Of a DNA stretch of 16,115 nucleotides, positions 7,802 to 15,861 are shown one piece after another. Source of the stretch: Bacteroidia bacterium (lineage in GTDB: Bacteria; Bacteroidota; Bacteroidia; Flavobacteriales; Flavobacteriaceae); the NCBI GenBank assembly GCA_030425715.1, contig JAUIAA010000011.1:1-16115 (forward strand), in the 5' to 3' direction. Below the pieces are notes generated by a model that saw only the letters and a program-made list of their open reading frames with translations, searched no databases and was not told where the DNA came from. A program made the translations under genes and the position numbers. Each line of letters opens with the position of its first letter. Position 1 is the first letter of the stretch.

Positions 7802-8576
7802 TTATTTGAAAGGTATCTCTATCGGCTAAAAAGCCAAATTTATTGCGCATTTCTACAATCTCTTTTTTGTTTAATTCTACTGTTTTTATCGCTTCTTTAT
7901 TGGCACTGGTTGCTAAAATTTTGTTTCCAAAAAAATCATATACCGCAGTATGCCCAACATATTCTAGTCCATTAGCATCAGTTCCTACTCTGTTGACTCC
8001 TACCGTATAACATAAATTTTCTATTGCTCTTGCTTGTAAAAGTACATCCCAAGCCTGAATTCTTGGTTTTGGCCAATTTGCCATATAAATCAATAAGTCA
8101 ATTTCATCTGTATTTCTCGCCCAAACCGGAAAACGCAAATCATAACAAACCAACGGACAAATTTTAAAACCTTTATACGTAAAAACCAATCGTTTTACAC
8201 CTGCATTAAATTTTTTGTCCTCTCCTGCATAAGAAAACAAATGCCGTTTGTCATAATGCAATATTTCCCCATCAGGAAAAGCTACCACACAACGATTATA
8301 AATGGCTTTATTTTCTACAATTATTAAACTACCCATTACCAAGCACTGTTTTATTTTGGCTATTTTCAACATCCATTTTACCGCCATTCCATCCATGGTT
8401 TCTGCTACCTCATTTTGCTCCATGGTAAAACCAGTGCTAAACATTTCTTGCAATACAATGATATCTGTTGGCTCTTTTATTGCCTCTATTTTTTTTGTGA
8501 AATTTTCTATATTTCTACTTGGATTTTGCCAAACCAAATCGGCTTGAATACAGGTAATATTTAGTGTGCCATTCAT
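7791..8576 (-). CDS. Nitrilase-family amidohydrolase, omega-amidase-like (YafV type)
   Basis: Cytoplasmic C-N hydrolase. The catalytic Glu-Lys-Cys triad is clear: E44 in LQEMFSTGF, K110 in HYDKRHLFSYAGE, and C144 in PLVCYDLRFP. The FSYAGE segment after the Lys and the DLRFPVWARN segment after the Cys are typical of the YafV/Nit2 omega-amidase branch. Members of that branch hydrolyse alpha-ketoglutaramate to 2-oxoglutarate and ammonia. At 261 residues it has family length. The methionine/glutamine-type aminotransferase two genes away would make alpha-ketoglutaramate, which supports this substrate, though it is an inference. The ATG start is followed at once by the expected first strand (LNITCIQADLVW). 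Its 3' end overlaps the acyltransferase gene by 11 bases with no space for a separate terminator. Confidence 0.88.
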   Translation of the reverse strand: MNGTLNITCIQADLVWQNPSRNIENFTKKIEAIKEPTDIIVLQEMFSTGFTMEQNEVAETMDGMAVKWMLKIAKIKQCLVMGSLIIVENKAIYNRCVVAFPDGEILHYDKRHLFSYAGEDKKFNAGVKRLVFTYKGFKICPLVCYDLRFPVWARNTDEIDLLIYMANWPKPRIQAWDVLLQARAIENLCYTVGVNRVGTDANGLEYVGHTAVYDFFGNKILATSANKEAIKTVELNKKEIVEMRNKFGFLADRDTFQIIKP

Positions 8577-8589
8577 TTTTTAAAGATAG

Positions 8590-8597
8590 TTATTTTG
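8590..8597 (+). promoter_or_regulatory. Weak -7-like motif before the HAD hydrolase
   Basis: TTATTTTG differs from TAnnTTTG at one position. If used, transcription would begin near base 8603, almost on the GTG at 8605. That would favour the in-frame ATG at 8620 as the real start. No -33 element is seen. The 28-base gap to the divergent amidase start leaves little room for another promoter. Confidence 0.25.
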
Positions 8598-8604
8598 TAT
8601 TATT

Positions 8605-9279
8605 GTGAAAAGCAAAAAAATGGATCATTCCAACAAATTAATCATTTTTGATATCGATGGTACCTTAACGGATAGTGTAGCTCTCTACCATAAGGTGGTA
8701 ATAGATGCGTTAAAATTGATGGGAATCTCAAATATTGACACTGATTTTTATCACTACAAATACCACACGGATAGTTATACCTTAAAGGTTAATTATGAAA
8801 ATTGGTTTCAAAAGCCATACCATAAAGATTTACTGGCCGAATTTGAAGAAATTCTATACCAAGAGTTGTTAAAATATCCTCCTGTGCAAGAGATTATTGG
8901 AGCGAAAAACTGCATAGCTCAATTACAAAAAGCAGGATTTTCTATTGCTTTTGCAACCGGTTCTTTACCCAAACCTGCCATGCTAAAATTAGAACAGTGT
9001 AAAATTTGGTTTGACCCCCAGGTTCTTACAACTTCAGAAATTAGTTTTGATAGGGAAACTTTTGTTTTACAAGCCATTGAAAATGCCAAACAATTTTATA
9101 AAGTGAATCATTTTGACGGTATATATTCTGTTGGCGATGGGATTTGGGATTTACAAACAGCGCAAAAATTGCATCTAAATTTTATAGGAATTGGTACAAA
9201 GCAAAAAACCAAATTAAAAGAGTTGGGTTGCCTAACGCACTTTGACGATTTAACGAAATTAGCTTCCTATTTTATTTAA
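8605..9279 (+). CDS. HAD-superfamily phosphatase, phosphoglycolate phosphatase-like
   Basis: Cytoplasmic phosphatase of unknown substrate. Motif I is FDIDGTLTDS with nucleophile D16 and acid/base D18. Motif II is the Thr/Ser in FATGS (T118). Motif IV is SVGDGIWDL, with D178 and D182 as magnesium ligands. A helical cap of about 75 residues follows motif I, as in subclass I (PGP/beta-phosphoglucomutase type). The usual motif III Lys is not obvious to me. GTG at 8605 is one possible start; ATG at residue 6 (base 8620) keeps the whole fold and fits the weak promoter better. It is divergent from the amidase gene and overlaps the end of the aminotransferase gene by 21 bases. It lies between two genes linked to methionine salvage, but nothing in the sequence shows that it belongs to that pathway. 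Confidence 0.82.
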   Translation: MKSKKMDHSNKLIIFDIDGTLTDSVALYHKVVIDALKLMGISNIDTDFYHYKYHTDSYTLKVNYENWFQKPYHKDLLAEFEEILYQELLKYPPVQEIIGAKNCIAQLQKAGFSIAFATGSLPKPAMLKLEQCKIWFDPQVLTTSEISFDRETFVLQAIENAKQFYKVNHFDGIYSVGDGIWDLQTAQKLHLNFIGIGTKQKTKLKELGCLTHFDDLTKLASYFI

Positions 9280-10419
9280 AATGGCTGCGGCTTGTACCAT
9301 TGTTTCTTCGTTTTTAGCAAAGCAAAATCGGAGCACTTTGTTGTCTGTTTTGTTTTGGTAAAACACCGAAATGGGTATAGAAGCAATTTTAAATTCTTTG
9401 GTTAATCTTACTGCAAAATCTACATCATTCTCTTCGCTTATGTTTTCATAGCCCAAAAGTTGAAAATAAGTTCCTTTTGCGGGTTGGATACTAAATTTAG
9501 AATCTTTTATCGCTGCTAAAAAAAAGTCTCTTTTTTGTTGGTAAAAAGCAGGTAAGTCTAAATAATTTTTTGGGTTTTTAAGATAGGTAGCTAATGCTAG
9601 TTGTACAGGATGGTTTACACTAAAAACATTAAATTGATGCGTTTTTCTAAACTCGCTCATCAAATTTTTTGGTGCCAAACAATAACCCATTTTCCAGCCC
9701 GTAGCATGAAATGTTTTTCCAAAACTTGCTATTACAAAGCTGCGCGCTGCTAACGACGGGTACTTGGAAACACTCTGGTGGGCTATTCCATCAAAAATAA
9801 TATGTTCATAAACCTCGTCGCTTAAAATAAGTATTTCTGTATCCTTTACTATTTCTTGTAAGCTCAACATGTCTTCCATGTTTAAAACGGTTCCCGTTGG
9901 GTTGTGCGGAGTATTTAGGATAATCATTTTGGTTTTTGCGGTAATTTTTTCTTTTACCTTTTGCCAATCTACCTTAAATTGGGGTGCAATCAGCTCTATT
10001 TCTACCACTTTTCCACCATTTAAAACCACTGCTGGACTATAACAATCATAAGCTGGAGAAAAAATGATTACCTCATCGTCTTTTATTACCGATGCGGCAA
10101 TTGCGGTATAAACTGCCTGGGTTGCTCCTGCGGTTATGGTAATTTCATTATCTACATTGTAATTACAGCCATAAAGTGTTTGCACTTTTTTTACAATAGC
10201 TTCTCTCAATTCAAAAATTCCAGCCATGGGAGCGTACTGATTGTACCCGTTTTTATAGGCATTCACAACCAGATCTACCAATTGAGAGGAAACAGGGAAG
10301 TTGGGAAACCCTTGAGATAAGTTGATTGCATTTTCACTATTTGCTAAGCCACTCATTTTAGTAAAGATACTGACCTCGGCATTTGGTAATTTAGAGTTCA
10401 ATTGGATACTTGTATTCAT
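9259..10419 (-). CDS. PLP-dependent aminotransferase, methionine/glutamine type (YbdL-like)
   Basis: Fold-type I class I/II aminotransferase of 386 residues, probably using methionine, glutamine or aromatic amino acids. LSQGFPNFP (34-42) and YAPMAGIFELREAI (62-75) are typical of the kynurenine aminotransferase/methionine aminotransferase branch. ITAGATQAVYTAI (95-107) binds the cofactor phosphate. NPTG begins at N183, DEVYEH has D201, and the PLP Lys is K235 in SFGKTFHATGWK. RFCFAK near the C-terminus carries the Arg that binds the substrate carboxylate. YbdL and MtnE-like relatives regenerate methionine from 4-methylthio-2-oxobutanoate, with glutamine as a possible donor, which fits the nearby omega-amidase. 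Kynurenine aminotransferase activity is an alternative. It is divergent from the outer-membrane protein gene and converges on the HAD gene with a 21-base overlap. Confidence 0.88.
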   Translation of the reverse strand: MNTSIQLNSKLPNAEVSIFTKMSGLANSENAINLSQGFPNFPVSSQLVDLVVNAYKNGYNQYAPMAGIFELREAIVKKVQTLYGCNYNVDNEITITAGATQAVYTAIAASVIKDDEVIIFSPAYDCYSPAVVLNGGKVVEIELIAPQFKVDWQKVKEKITAKTKMIILNTPHNPTGTVLNMEDMLSLQEIVKDTEILILSDEVYEHIIFDGIAHQSVSKYPSLAARSFVIASFGKTFHATGWKMGYCLAPKNLMSEFRKTHQFNVFSVNHPVQLALATYLKNPKNYLDLPAFYQQKRDFFLAAIKDSKFSIQPAKGTYFQLLGYENISEENDVDFAVRLTKEFKIASIPISVFYQNKTDNKVLRFCFAKNEETMVQAAAILNKIGS

Positions 10420-10468
10420 TTTCTTAACTGTTAATATTCTGTTAATCCTACTTTTAGGGTGTTACATA

Positions 10469-10476
10469 TAACTTTT
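10469..10476 (+). promoter_or_regulatory. Possible -7 motif before the second outer-membrane protein
   Basis: TAACTTTT matches TAnnTTTG except for the last base, 36 bases before the ATG at 10513. It lies in the 93-base gap between divergent genes, which must hold promoters for both strands. I see no good motif for the aminotransferase side. Confidence 0.3.
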
Positions 10477-10512
10477 TCAAGCGTCAATTAACTACACTCA
10501 ACTTAACTTATT

Positions 10513-12912
10513 ATGAAATTCCCTCTTACGCTTTTCGCATTTTTGATGCTCTGCACAACTTATGCAAATAACAACCCAAAAAACGGTTCTATTTCTGGAA
10601 AAATAATCGATACTGCTACACAACAACCGATACCATATGCAACCATTGTTATCAAAGGTAAAGATAATAAAACGGTTACTGGCGGTATCACAGACGAAAA
10701 TGGGAACTTTAAAATAGATAAAATTCCCGAGGGGGAATACAATGTTGAATTTCAATTTATAGGATATAAAACGGTTACAAAAAAAGTAAGTATTACTTCA
10801 AAAAAGGCAGATGTTGAAATGGGAGCGATTGCTCTTGAAGAGGATGCGCAGGATTTAGACGAGGTAGTGGTAAGGGCCGAAACCTCTACCGTTGTGCAAA
10901 AAATTGATAGAAAAGTAATCAATATTGGTAAAGATTTAACTTCTGCTGGTGCAAGTGCCGCAGAAATAATGAATAATATTCAATCGGTTAGTGTAGACCA
11001 AGATGGCAATTTAAGCTTACGCGGAAATACCAATGTTAGGGTATTGGTAGATGGTAGACCTACCAACATTAGTGCGCAACAATTATTACAACAAATCCCA
11101 TCTACTTCCATAAAAAGTATAGAATTAATTACCAATCCATCGGCAAAATACAATCCGGAAGGGATGTCGGGAATTATCAATATCGTATTAAATAAAAATG
11201 CAAACCTAGGGTTTAACGGTAGTGTAAACGCTGGATTAACCTACGGTGCCAATGCAAGATTTAATGGTTCTTTAGATTTAAATTACCGGGCTGGAAAATT
11301 TAACTTTTTTGCCAATTATGGTGCAAACACAGGTAAAAGAGACAATTATGGAGAAGTGTTTAGGTATGATAACAATTCTACTCAAGATTTTGAATTTGAC
11401 AACGATAATACTTCCCATCTGTTAAAAACTGGGGTAGACTATTATATTAACGATAAAAATACTTTATCCTTTTTTACCGTACAAAATAGGTTTGATTCAA
11501 AAAGTAATAGCTCTACTTTGGTAACCTATCCTGATCCTACCAATAATATTGATCAAGTAAGTACAACAGATAGCGAGAGCAGTACCCAAACTTATAATGT
11601 CAATTACAAAAAAGATTTTGAAAAGGAAGGGCATAATATCGAACTGGAAGGAAATTATTCTAAAACCGATAGCCCTGAATTGGCAGAGTTTAGAGAATTA
11701 AACGACGTAACAGACCCTATTTTAAACTATGATGATGATTTAGAGAATAACCAAGAAAACCTAACCGTAAATCTAGATTATGTAAATCCACTAAAAGAAA
11801 ATTCTAAACTAGAACTAGGCTTAGAAACACGTGTAAGAAATATGGACAATAGTCGTATAACTACACAACAAGAATATGTGTACGACGATCAAGGAAATAT
11901 AATTGGCACACAGCCCATTCCAGATACGTATTATGAATACGATAGAAATATTAATTCTGCTTATGCTACTTATAGCAATGAAATTAAAAAGTTTTCCTAC
12001 CAAGTTGGGTTCAGGCTTGAGAATTACAATGTAACTGCCAAATTAGATAATAATGAGATTTATAAAGATGATTATATTACGGTTTATCCTTCGGCTTTTG
12101 TAACCTATAAACCTTCTGATAAAAATCATTACCAAGTAAGTTATAGCCGTCGTGTAGATAGGCCAGGGTTTAACCAAGTAAATCCAATAAGAGAATGGAG
12201 CACACCGCTAATAACCTCAGTTGGGAATCCTGAATTAAATCCTCAATTTACCAATTCTTTGGAGCTAAATTATACCAGAAATGTAGAAAACGGTTCGATT
12301 ACATTTGGAACATTTTATAGAATAATTAAAGATAATATAACCCGTGTTTTATTAGTGGATCCTTTTGATCCCAATAAAGTTATTTTAACTTTTGGCAATA
12401 CAGATGATAACAATGCTTATGGTTTTGAACTATCGAGTAATTATCGTTTTACCAAATGGTGGAGTATCAATGCTAGTTTTGATTTATACCATCAAACGGA
12501 AAAAGGTATTGTAGGCCCTGATTTTATGGAAGTAAATAATACCACATGGAATTTAAGAGCAAATAACGATTTTAAGGCAACTAAAAATTTGCGTTTTCAA
12601 TTGTTTGGAATGTATCGCGGAGCAAACCAAAACTTACAATTTAAAGTAAAACCTATGTGGAAAATTGATGTAGGTGCGCGTTGGAATATTTTAAATGATA
12701 AAGGTACTTTAAGTGCTAGAATGAGCGATATTTTTAACACCATGTTTTTCGCCTTTGATGGCGAAAATCCTTATCGTTCAACTGGTGAATTCCATTGGGA
12801 AAGTAGAACGGCCTATATTGGGTTTAGTTATAGATTTGGAGGTAATGATGTGAAAAAAAGAAATAGAAAAAGGAGAGATGATAACAACACGCAAGGCGGA
12901 GGATTTTTGTAA
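10513..12912 (+). CDS. Outer-membrane beta-barrel protein with carboxypeptidase-like and plug domains
   Basis: Outer-membrane receptor-like protein of 799 residues, in the Bacteroidota family often called outer membrane beta-barrel family protein (TonB-dependent receptor relatives). A signal peptide ends near A18 (TTYA). Residues about 26-110 are a carboxypeptidase-regulatory-like domain (GSISGKIIDTATQQPIPYA). LDEVVVRAE (115-123) resembles a TonB box region. The plug-like domain covers about 125-235, with LRGN (169-172), VLVDGRP (177-183) and AKYNPEGMSGIINIVL (221-236). The barrel fills the rest up to SYRFGG. A basic, then Gly-rich tail (778-799; KKRNRKRR, then GGGFL) follows the last strand, so the protein does not end on a barrel Phe. 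Substrate unknown. It stands alone between a divergent aminotransferase gene and convergent minus-strand genes. Confidence 0.9.
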   Translation: MKFPLTLFAFLMLCTTYANNNPKNGSISGKIIDTATQQPIPYATIVIKGKDNKTVTGGITDENGNFKIDKIPEGEYNVEFQFIGYKTVTKKVSITSKKADVEMGAIALEEDAQDLDEVVVRAETSTVVQKIDRKVINIGKDLTSAGASAAEIMNNIQSVSVDQDGNLSLRGNTNVRVLVDGRPTNISAQQLLQQIPSTSIKSIELITNPSAKYNPEGMSGIINIVLNKNANLGFNGSVNAGLTYGANARFNGSLDLNYRAGKFNFFANYGANTGKRDNYGEVFRYDNNSTQDFEFDNDNTSHLLKTGVDYYINDKNTLSFFTVQNRFDSKSNSSTLVTYPDPTNNIDQVSTTDSESSTQTYNVNYKKDFEKEGHNIELEGNYSKTDSPELAEFRELNDVTDPILNYDDDLENNQENLTVNLDYVNPLKENSKLELGLETRVRNMDNSRITTQQEYVYDDQGNIIGTQPIPDTYYEYDRNINSAYATYSNEIKKFSYQVGFRLENYNVTAKLDNNEIYKDDYITVYPSAFVTYKPSDKNHYQVSYSRRVDRPGFNQVNPIREWSTPLITSVGNPELNPQFTNSLELNYTRNVENGSITFGTFYRIIKDNITRVLLVDPFDPNKVILTFGNTDDNNAYGFELSSNYRFTKWWSINASFDLYHQTEKGIVGPDFMEVNNTTWNLRANNDFKATKNLRFQLFGMYRGANQNLQFKVKPMWKIDVGARWNILNDKGTLSARMSDIFNTMFFAFDGENPYRSTGEFHWESRTAYIGFSYRFGGNDVKKRNRKRRDDNNTQGGGFL

Positions 12913-12917
12913 AAAAG

Positions 12918-12959
12918 AAATAGCACCTTTTATTTACTCAGTATAAAAAGGTGCTATTT
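12918..12959. terminator. Probable bidirectional terminator between convergent genes
   Basis: AAATAGCACCTTTT (12918-12931) and AAAAGGTGCTATTT (12946-12959) form a perfect 14-base-pair stem with a 14-base loop. On the minus strand the stem is followed at once by a T-rich run (CTTTTTT), a good terminator for the RluB gene. On the plus strand a run of eight T comes only several bases after the stem, so termination of the outer-membrane protein message may be weaker. Confidence 0.8.
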
Positions 12960-12975
12960 AAAACCTGTTTTTTTA

Positions 12976-13860
12976 TTATATCATTTTTAAATTGTTGATT
13001 TCTTGTTGGGTAAGATGCCTCCAAATACCTCTAGAGAGATTTTTTTTGGTTAGCCCTGCAAAAACAACACGATCTAATTTTACCACTTTATAGTTAAAGT
13101 GCTCAAAAATTCTTCTAACAATTCGGTTTCTACCTGAGTGTATTTCAATACCTACTTCATTTTTTGGTTTATTGTCTATATAGGAGATATTATCGACAAA
13201 CACCATTTTTCCATCTAAAACAAAATTTTCAGAAATTTTATTCAAATCACTCATGCTTAACTTTTGGTCTAAAGTAACATGGTATAATTTTTTTACTTGG
13301 TGTTTTGGGTGGGTCAATTTTTTAGCCATTTCACCGTCATTGGTAAAAAGCAATAAACCAGTGGTATTTTTATCCAATCTACCAACAGGATATATTCTTT
13401 CAGTTGCAGCATTATGCATCAAATCCATTACGGTTTTTCTACCTTTTTCATCGTCCATGGTAGTGATATAGTTCTTCGGCTTGTTCAATAGCACATAACG
13501 TTTGGTTTCTGGAGAAATTAAGGCTCCATCAAATCTAACTTCATCTCCTAATTTTACTTTGTAGCCCATTTCGGTAATTACCTTACCATTTACGGTAGCG
13601 CTACCCGTTTTTATATACATATCTGCATCTCTTCTAGAGCAAATTCCAGAATTAGAGATGTATTTGTTTAATCGGATTTCATCGCTTTTTTGTGGTGTGC
13701 TTTTTGCCCCAGGTTTGACCTTAAAATCTTTTAATTTTTGTGGATGCGGTCTAAAATTTTTATCCTTATTGGCACCAAATGGTTTTTTTGAAGATGCATT
13801 GGTACTGTTTTTCTTGTTTTTGTCTTGTCGTCCTCTCGACGAGATGTTTTTTGCAGTCAT
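12976..13860 (-). CDS. rluB: Pseudouridine synthase, RluB/RsuA family
   Basis: Cytoplasmic enzyme that turns a uridine of ribosomal RNA into pseudouridine; RluB acts on 23S rRNA. The first 60 residues are a basic, low-complexity extension rich in Lys, Asn and Ser. An S4 RNA-binding domain follows at about 61-108 (RLNKYISNSGICSRR). The catalytic domain starts near 120 with VLLNKPKN. The catalytic Asp is D163 in PVGRLDKNTTGLLLFTNDG, the RsuA/RluB/E/F signature. SGRNRIVRRIF (242-252) is the second conserved block. RluB and RluF/RsuA types are hard to tell apart; the long basic N-terminus favours the RluB-like form that is usual in Bacteroidota. It is the last gene of a minus-strand group, 61 bases after the prenyltransferase gene, with its own promoter. 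Confidence 0.88.
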   Translation of the reverse strand: MTAKNISSRGRQDKNKKNSTNASSKKPFGANKDKNFRPHPQKLKDFKVKPGAKSTPQKSDEIRLNKYISNSGICSRRDADMYIKTGSATVNGKVITEMGYKVKLGDEVRFDGALISPETKRYVLLNKPKNYITTMDDEKGRKTVMDLMHNAATERIYPVGRLDKNTTGLLLFTNDGEMAKKLTHPKHQVKKLYHVTLDQKLSMSDLNKISENFVLDGKMVFVDNISYIDNKPKNEVGIEIHSGRNRIVRRIFEHFNYKVVKLDRVVFAGLTKKNLSRGIWRHLTQQEINNLKMI

Positions 13861-13874
13861 TTTTAAAATTTTTG

Positions 13875-13903
13875 CAAAATTACGAAAAGGATTTTATATC
13901 AAA
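13875..13903 (-). promoter_or_regulatory. Complete Bacteroidota promoter (-33 and -7) for the RluB gene
   Basis: On the minus strand, TTTG (13903-13900) is followed after 17 bases by TAATTTTG (13882-13875), an exact TAnnTTTG. The spacing is within the 17-23 range reported for Flavobacterium promoters. The -7 element lies 14 bases from the ATG, so the leader would be very short. This is the best-formed promoter in the window. Confidence 0.6.
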
Positions 13904-13921
13904 CGATTAATAACAAGCAAT

Positions 13922-14872
13922 TTAAATATTGGCTTCTAAAATTCTTTGAATAATTACAGAGGTGTCTATTAACATTAAACTTAAAACGCCAATAACAATA
14001 ACCAGTTTAATAATATTGTGTAAAATTACATAATCTCTTTTGGTACTCGCCTTCCACAAAAGGATGCTAAAAAATATAAAAGCAATGCCAACAAAATAGA
14101 AGTAATATTTCATCAATCCTATTTCGGGATATTTCCAAAGAAAATAAATAGGGTCTAAGGTAAAAACTACCACAATGGTAATGAGTAGTTTGGTGAAATA
14201 CTCGCCATATTTTATTGGAATGGTAATATAATCTTGAGCAACATCTCCTTTGATATTTTCTAAATCTTTTAGCAGCTCTCTTATAATTAATACCAAAAAC
14301 AAAAATGCAGCATGCGTAAATATGATAGTAGAAAAGTTTTTGTAATAGATAAAAACAGCAAAAAAAGGTAAAATTGCCAGTGTAGCTGCAGAAAACAACC
14401 CAATTAAAGGATATTTTTTTAGCTTATGAGAATAGAGCCAAATAAGAAAAATATACACAGAAAAAAATAGTGCAGCTCTCCAAGAAACCAAAAAGGCAAA
14501 AGCTACCCCAATAAAATTTAGTAAAAAGTAAATTTTTAATTTGGTTTGCTGCCCTACAATACTATCAATTTTCGATTTTATAGGCTTATTAATAATGTCT
14601 TTGTTGGCATCGTAAAAATTATTGATAATATAACCAGATGCAATAACACAAATTGTTGCTAGCACTAAAAAATATAAATCTAAATTAAGCAAAACATGTT
14701 TTAGCGACTTGTCTGGTGAGAAAATAAATATAGCGGCAAGATATTGTGCCAAAACAATGATAAGGATATTATACCCCCTTACCACAGATAGTAAACTTAA
14801 AAACTTATAAAAAAAAGAATATTTTTTGGTAGGTTTTGGAGTGTTTTCCTCTGAAATTTTAAGCAAGTCCAT
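13922..14872 (-). CDS. UbiA-family prenyltransferase
   Basis: Polytopic inner-membrane enzyme that moves a prenyl chain from its diphosphate to an acceptor. It has 316 residues and about eight hydrophobic segments. The first Asp-rich motif is at 84-92 (NNFYDANKD), with N85, D88 and D92; the second position of the usual ND pair is Asn. The second motif is in IIRELLKDLENIKGD, with the KDLExxKGD form of the UbiA family. The closest named type I can suggest is the geranylgeranylglycerol-phosphate geranylgeranyltransferase-like branch that flavobacterial annotations often use. Menaquinone (MenA-like) or another acceptor remains possible. It lies 19 bases after the mevalonate-kinase-like gene and so is almost surely co-transcribed with it, which fits a role in using isoprenoid precursors. 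Confidence 0.82.
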   Translation of the reverse strand: MDLLKISEENTPKPTKKYSFFYKFLSLLSVVRGYNILIIVLAQYLAAIFIFSPDKSLKHVLLNLDLYFLVLATICVIASGYIINNFYDANKDIINKPIKSKIDSIVGQQTKLKIYFLLNFIGVAFAFLVSWRAALFFSVYIFLIWLYSHKLKKYPLIGLFSAATLAILPFFAVFIYYKNFSTIIFTHAAFLFLVLIIRELLKDLENIKGDVAQDYITIPIKYGEYFTKLLITIVVVFTLDPIYFLWKYPEIGLMKYYFYFVGIAFIFFSILLWKASTKRDYVILHNIIKLVIVIGVLSLMLIDTSVIIQRILEANI

Positions 14873-14891
14873 AATAGAAATTTATGGAAAA

Positions 14892-15818
14892 TTAAAATCG
14901 GTAAACCAATTCTAATTTGTGTCCTTGCAAAGCTTTTTTTGCCTTTTCAAAATCTTTAGTAAAACCTAAAATATAGCCGCCACCGCCAGAACCACAAAGC
15001 TTTAAGTAATAGTTATTTGTATCAATGCCTTGTTGCCAAAGTTTGTGAAAGCTAAGAGGAATCATAGGTTTAAAATGCTGTAAAACTACTTTAGAAAGTT
15101 GTTTTACATTGCCAAACAAAGCTTTAGCATCACCATGTAAAAAATTGTCAATACAAGCGTCGGTATATTTGGCAAAATCTTGATCAATCATTTTTCTAAA
15201 CCCTTCGTTTTTCATTTTATTCATAAAGATTTGTACCATGGGTTCTGTTTCGCCAACCATTTTAGAATCTAATAAAAACACTGCACCTTTCCCGTTTTTT
15301 TGTGAGGGAATACCTGTAGCTTCTAAATTATCTTTAGAGTTGATTAAAATAGGTAAACTTAAATAAGAATTTAAAGGATCTAATCCTGAGCTTTTACCGT
15401 GAAAAAAAGATTCCATTTGTGAAAAAATGGATTTTAACTTCAAAAGTTTTTCACGAGTTAAGTTTTCTAGAACCGTGATTTTTTCTTTACTGTATTTGTC
15501 ATAAATAGCGGCAACCAATGCTCCAGAACTTCCAACACCATAACCTTGCGGAATACTAGAGTCAAAATACATTCCTCTATCAATATCCGCTTTAAATTGC
15601 TCTAATTGCAAATCGACATCTTCAGAATTTAAGCTTTGGAGGTAATGATAAAAATCTGCAAGTTTTTGATTAGAAAGTTTACGAGTACTTGATAAATGAT
15701 TAGATACTTTTAAGGCTCCTTGGTAGTAATTGTAAGGAATTGCTAAGCCTTTGGAATCTTTGATGATACCATATTCGCCAAACAACAAAATTTTAGCATA
15801 AAATAAAGGTCCTTTCAT
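14892..15818 (-). CDS. GHMP kinase, mevalonate kinase-like
   Basis: Probable cytoplasmic kinase of the mevalonate route to isopentenyl diphosphate. At 308 residues it has family length. The N-terminus reads AKILLFGEYGII, the substrate-side start typical of mevalonate kinases (KxxLFGEH/Y). The ATP-binding GHMP motif is PQGYGVGSSGA (90-100), where homologues have PxGxGLGSS. ESFFHGKSSGLDP matches the HGxPSGxD block that holds the catalytic Asp. KLCGSGGGGYILGF near the C-terminus is the third GHMP motif. Flavobacterial homologues are commonly labelled mevalonate kinase; phosphomevalonate kinase cannot be excluded from sequence alone. It is the first gene after a promoter at 15862-15869, and is followed closely by the prenyltransferase gene. 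Confidence 0.85.
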   Translation of the reverse strand: MKGPLFYAKILLFGEYGIIKDSKGLAIPYNYYQGALKVSNHLSSTRKLSNQKLADFYHYLQSLNSEDVDLQLEQFKADIDRGMYFDSSIPQGYGVGSSGALVAAIYDKYSKEKITVLENLTREKLLKLKSIFSQMESFFHGKSSGLDPLNSYLSLPILINSKDNLEATGIPSQKNGKGAVFLLDSKMVGETEPMVQIFMNKMKNEGFRKMIDQDFAKYTDACIDNFLHGDAKALFGNVKQLSKVVLQHFKPMIPLSFHKLWQQGIDTNNYYLKLCGSGGGGYILGFTKDFEKAKKALQGHKLELVYRF

Positions 15819-15861
15819 TTGTATTTATATTCTTTTTAAATTTCTTGCAATTTTCTGGGTA

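Noticed and set aside
8605..9279. Naming the HAD protein as the methionine-salvage phosphatase MtnX or MtnC
   Set aside because: Only generic HAD motifs are visible and the cap does not point to a substrate; the link is by position alone.
13658..13939. 93-residue plus-strand reading frame over the RluB N-terminus
   Set aside because: It runs antisense to the Lys-rich extension and the promoter of the RluB gene; its Leu/Phe-rich composition is what the reverse of Lys codons gives.
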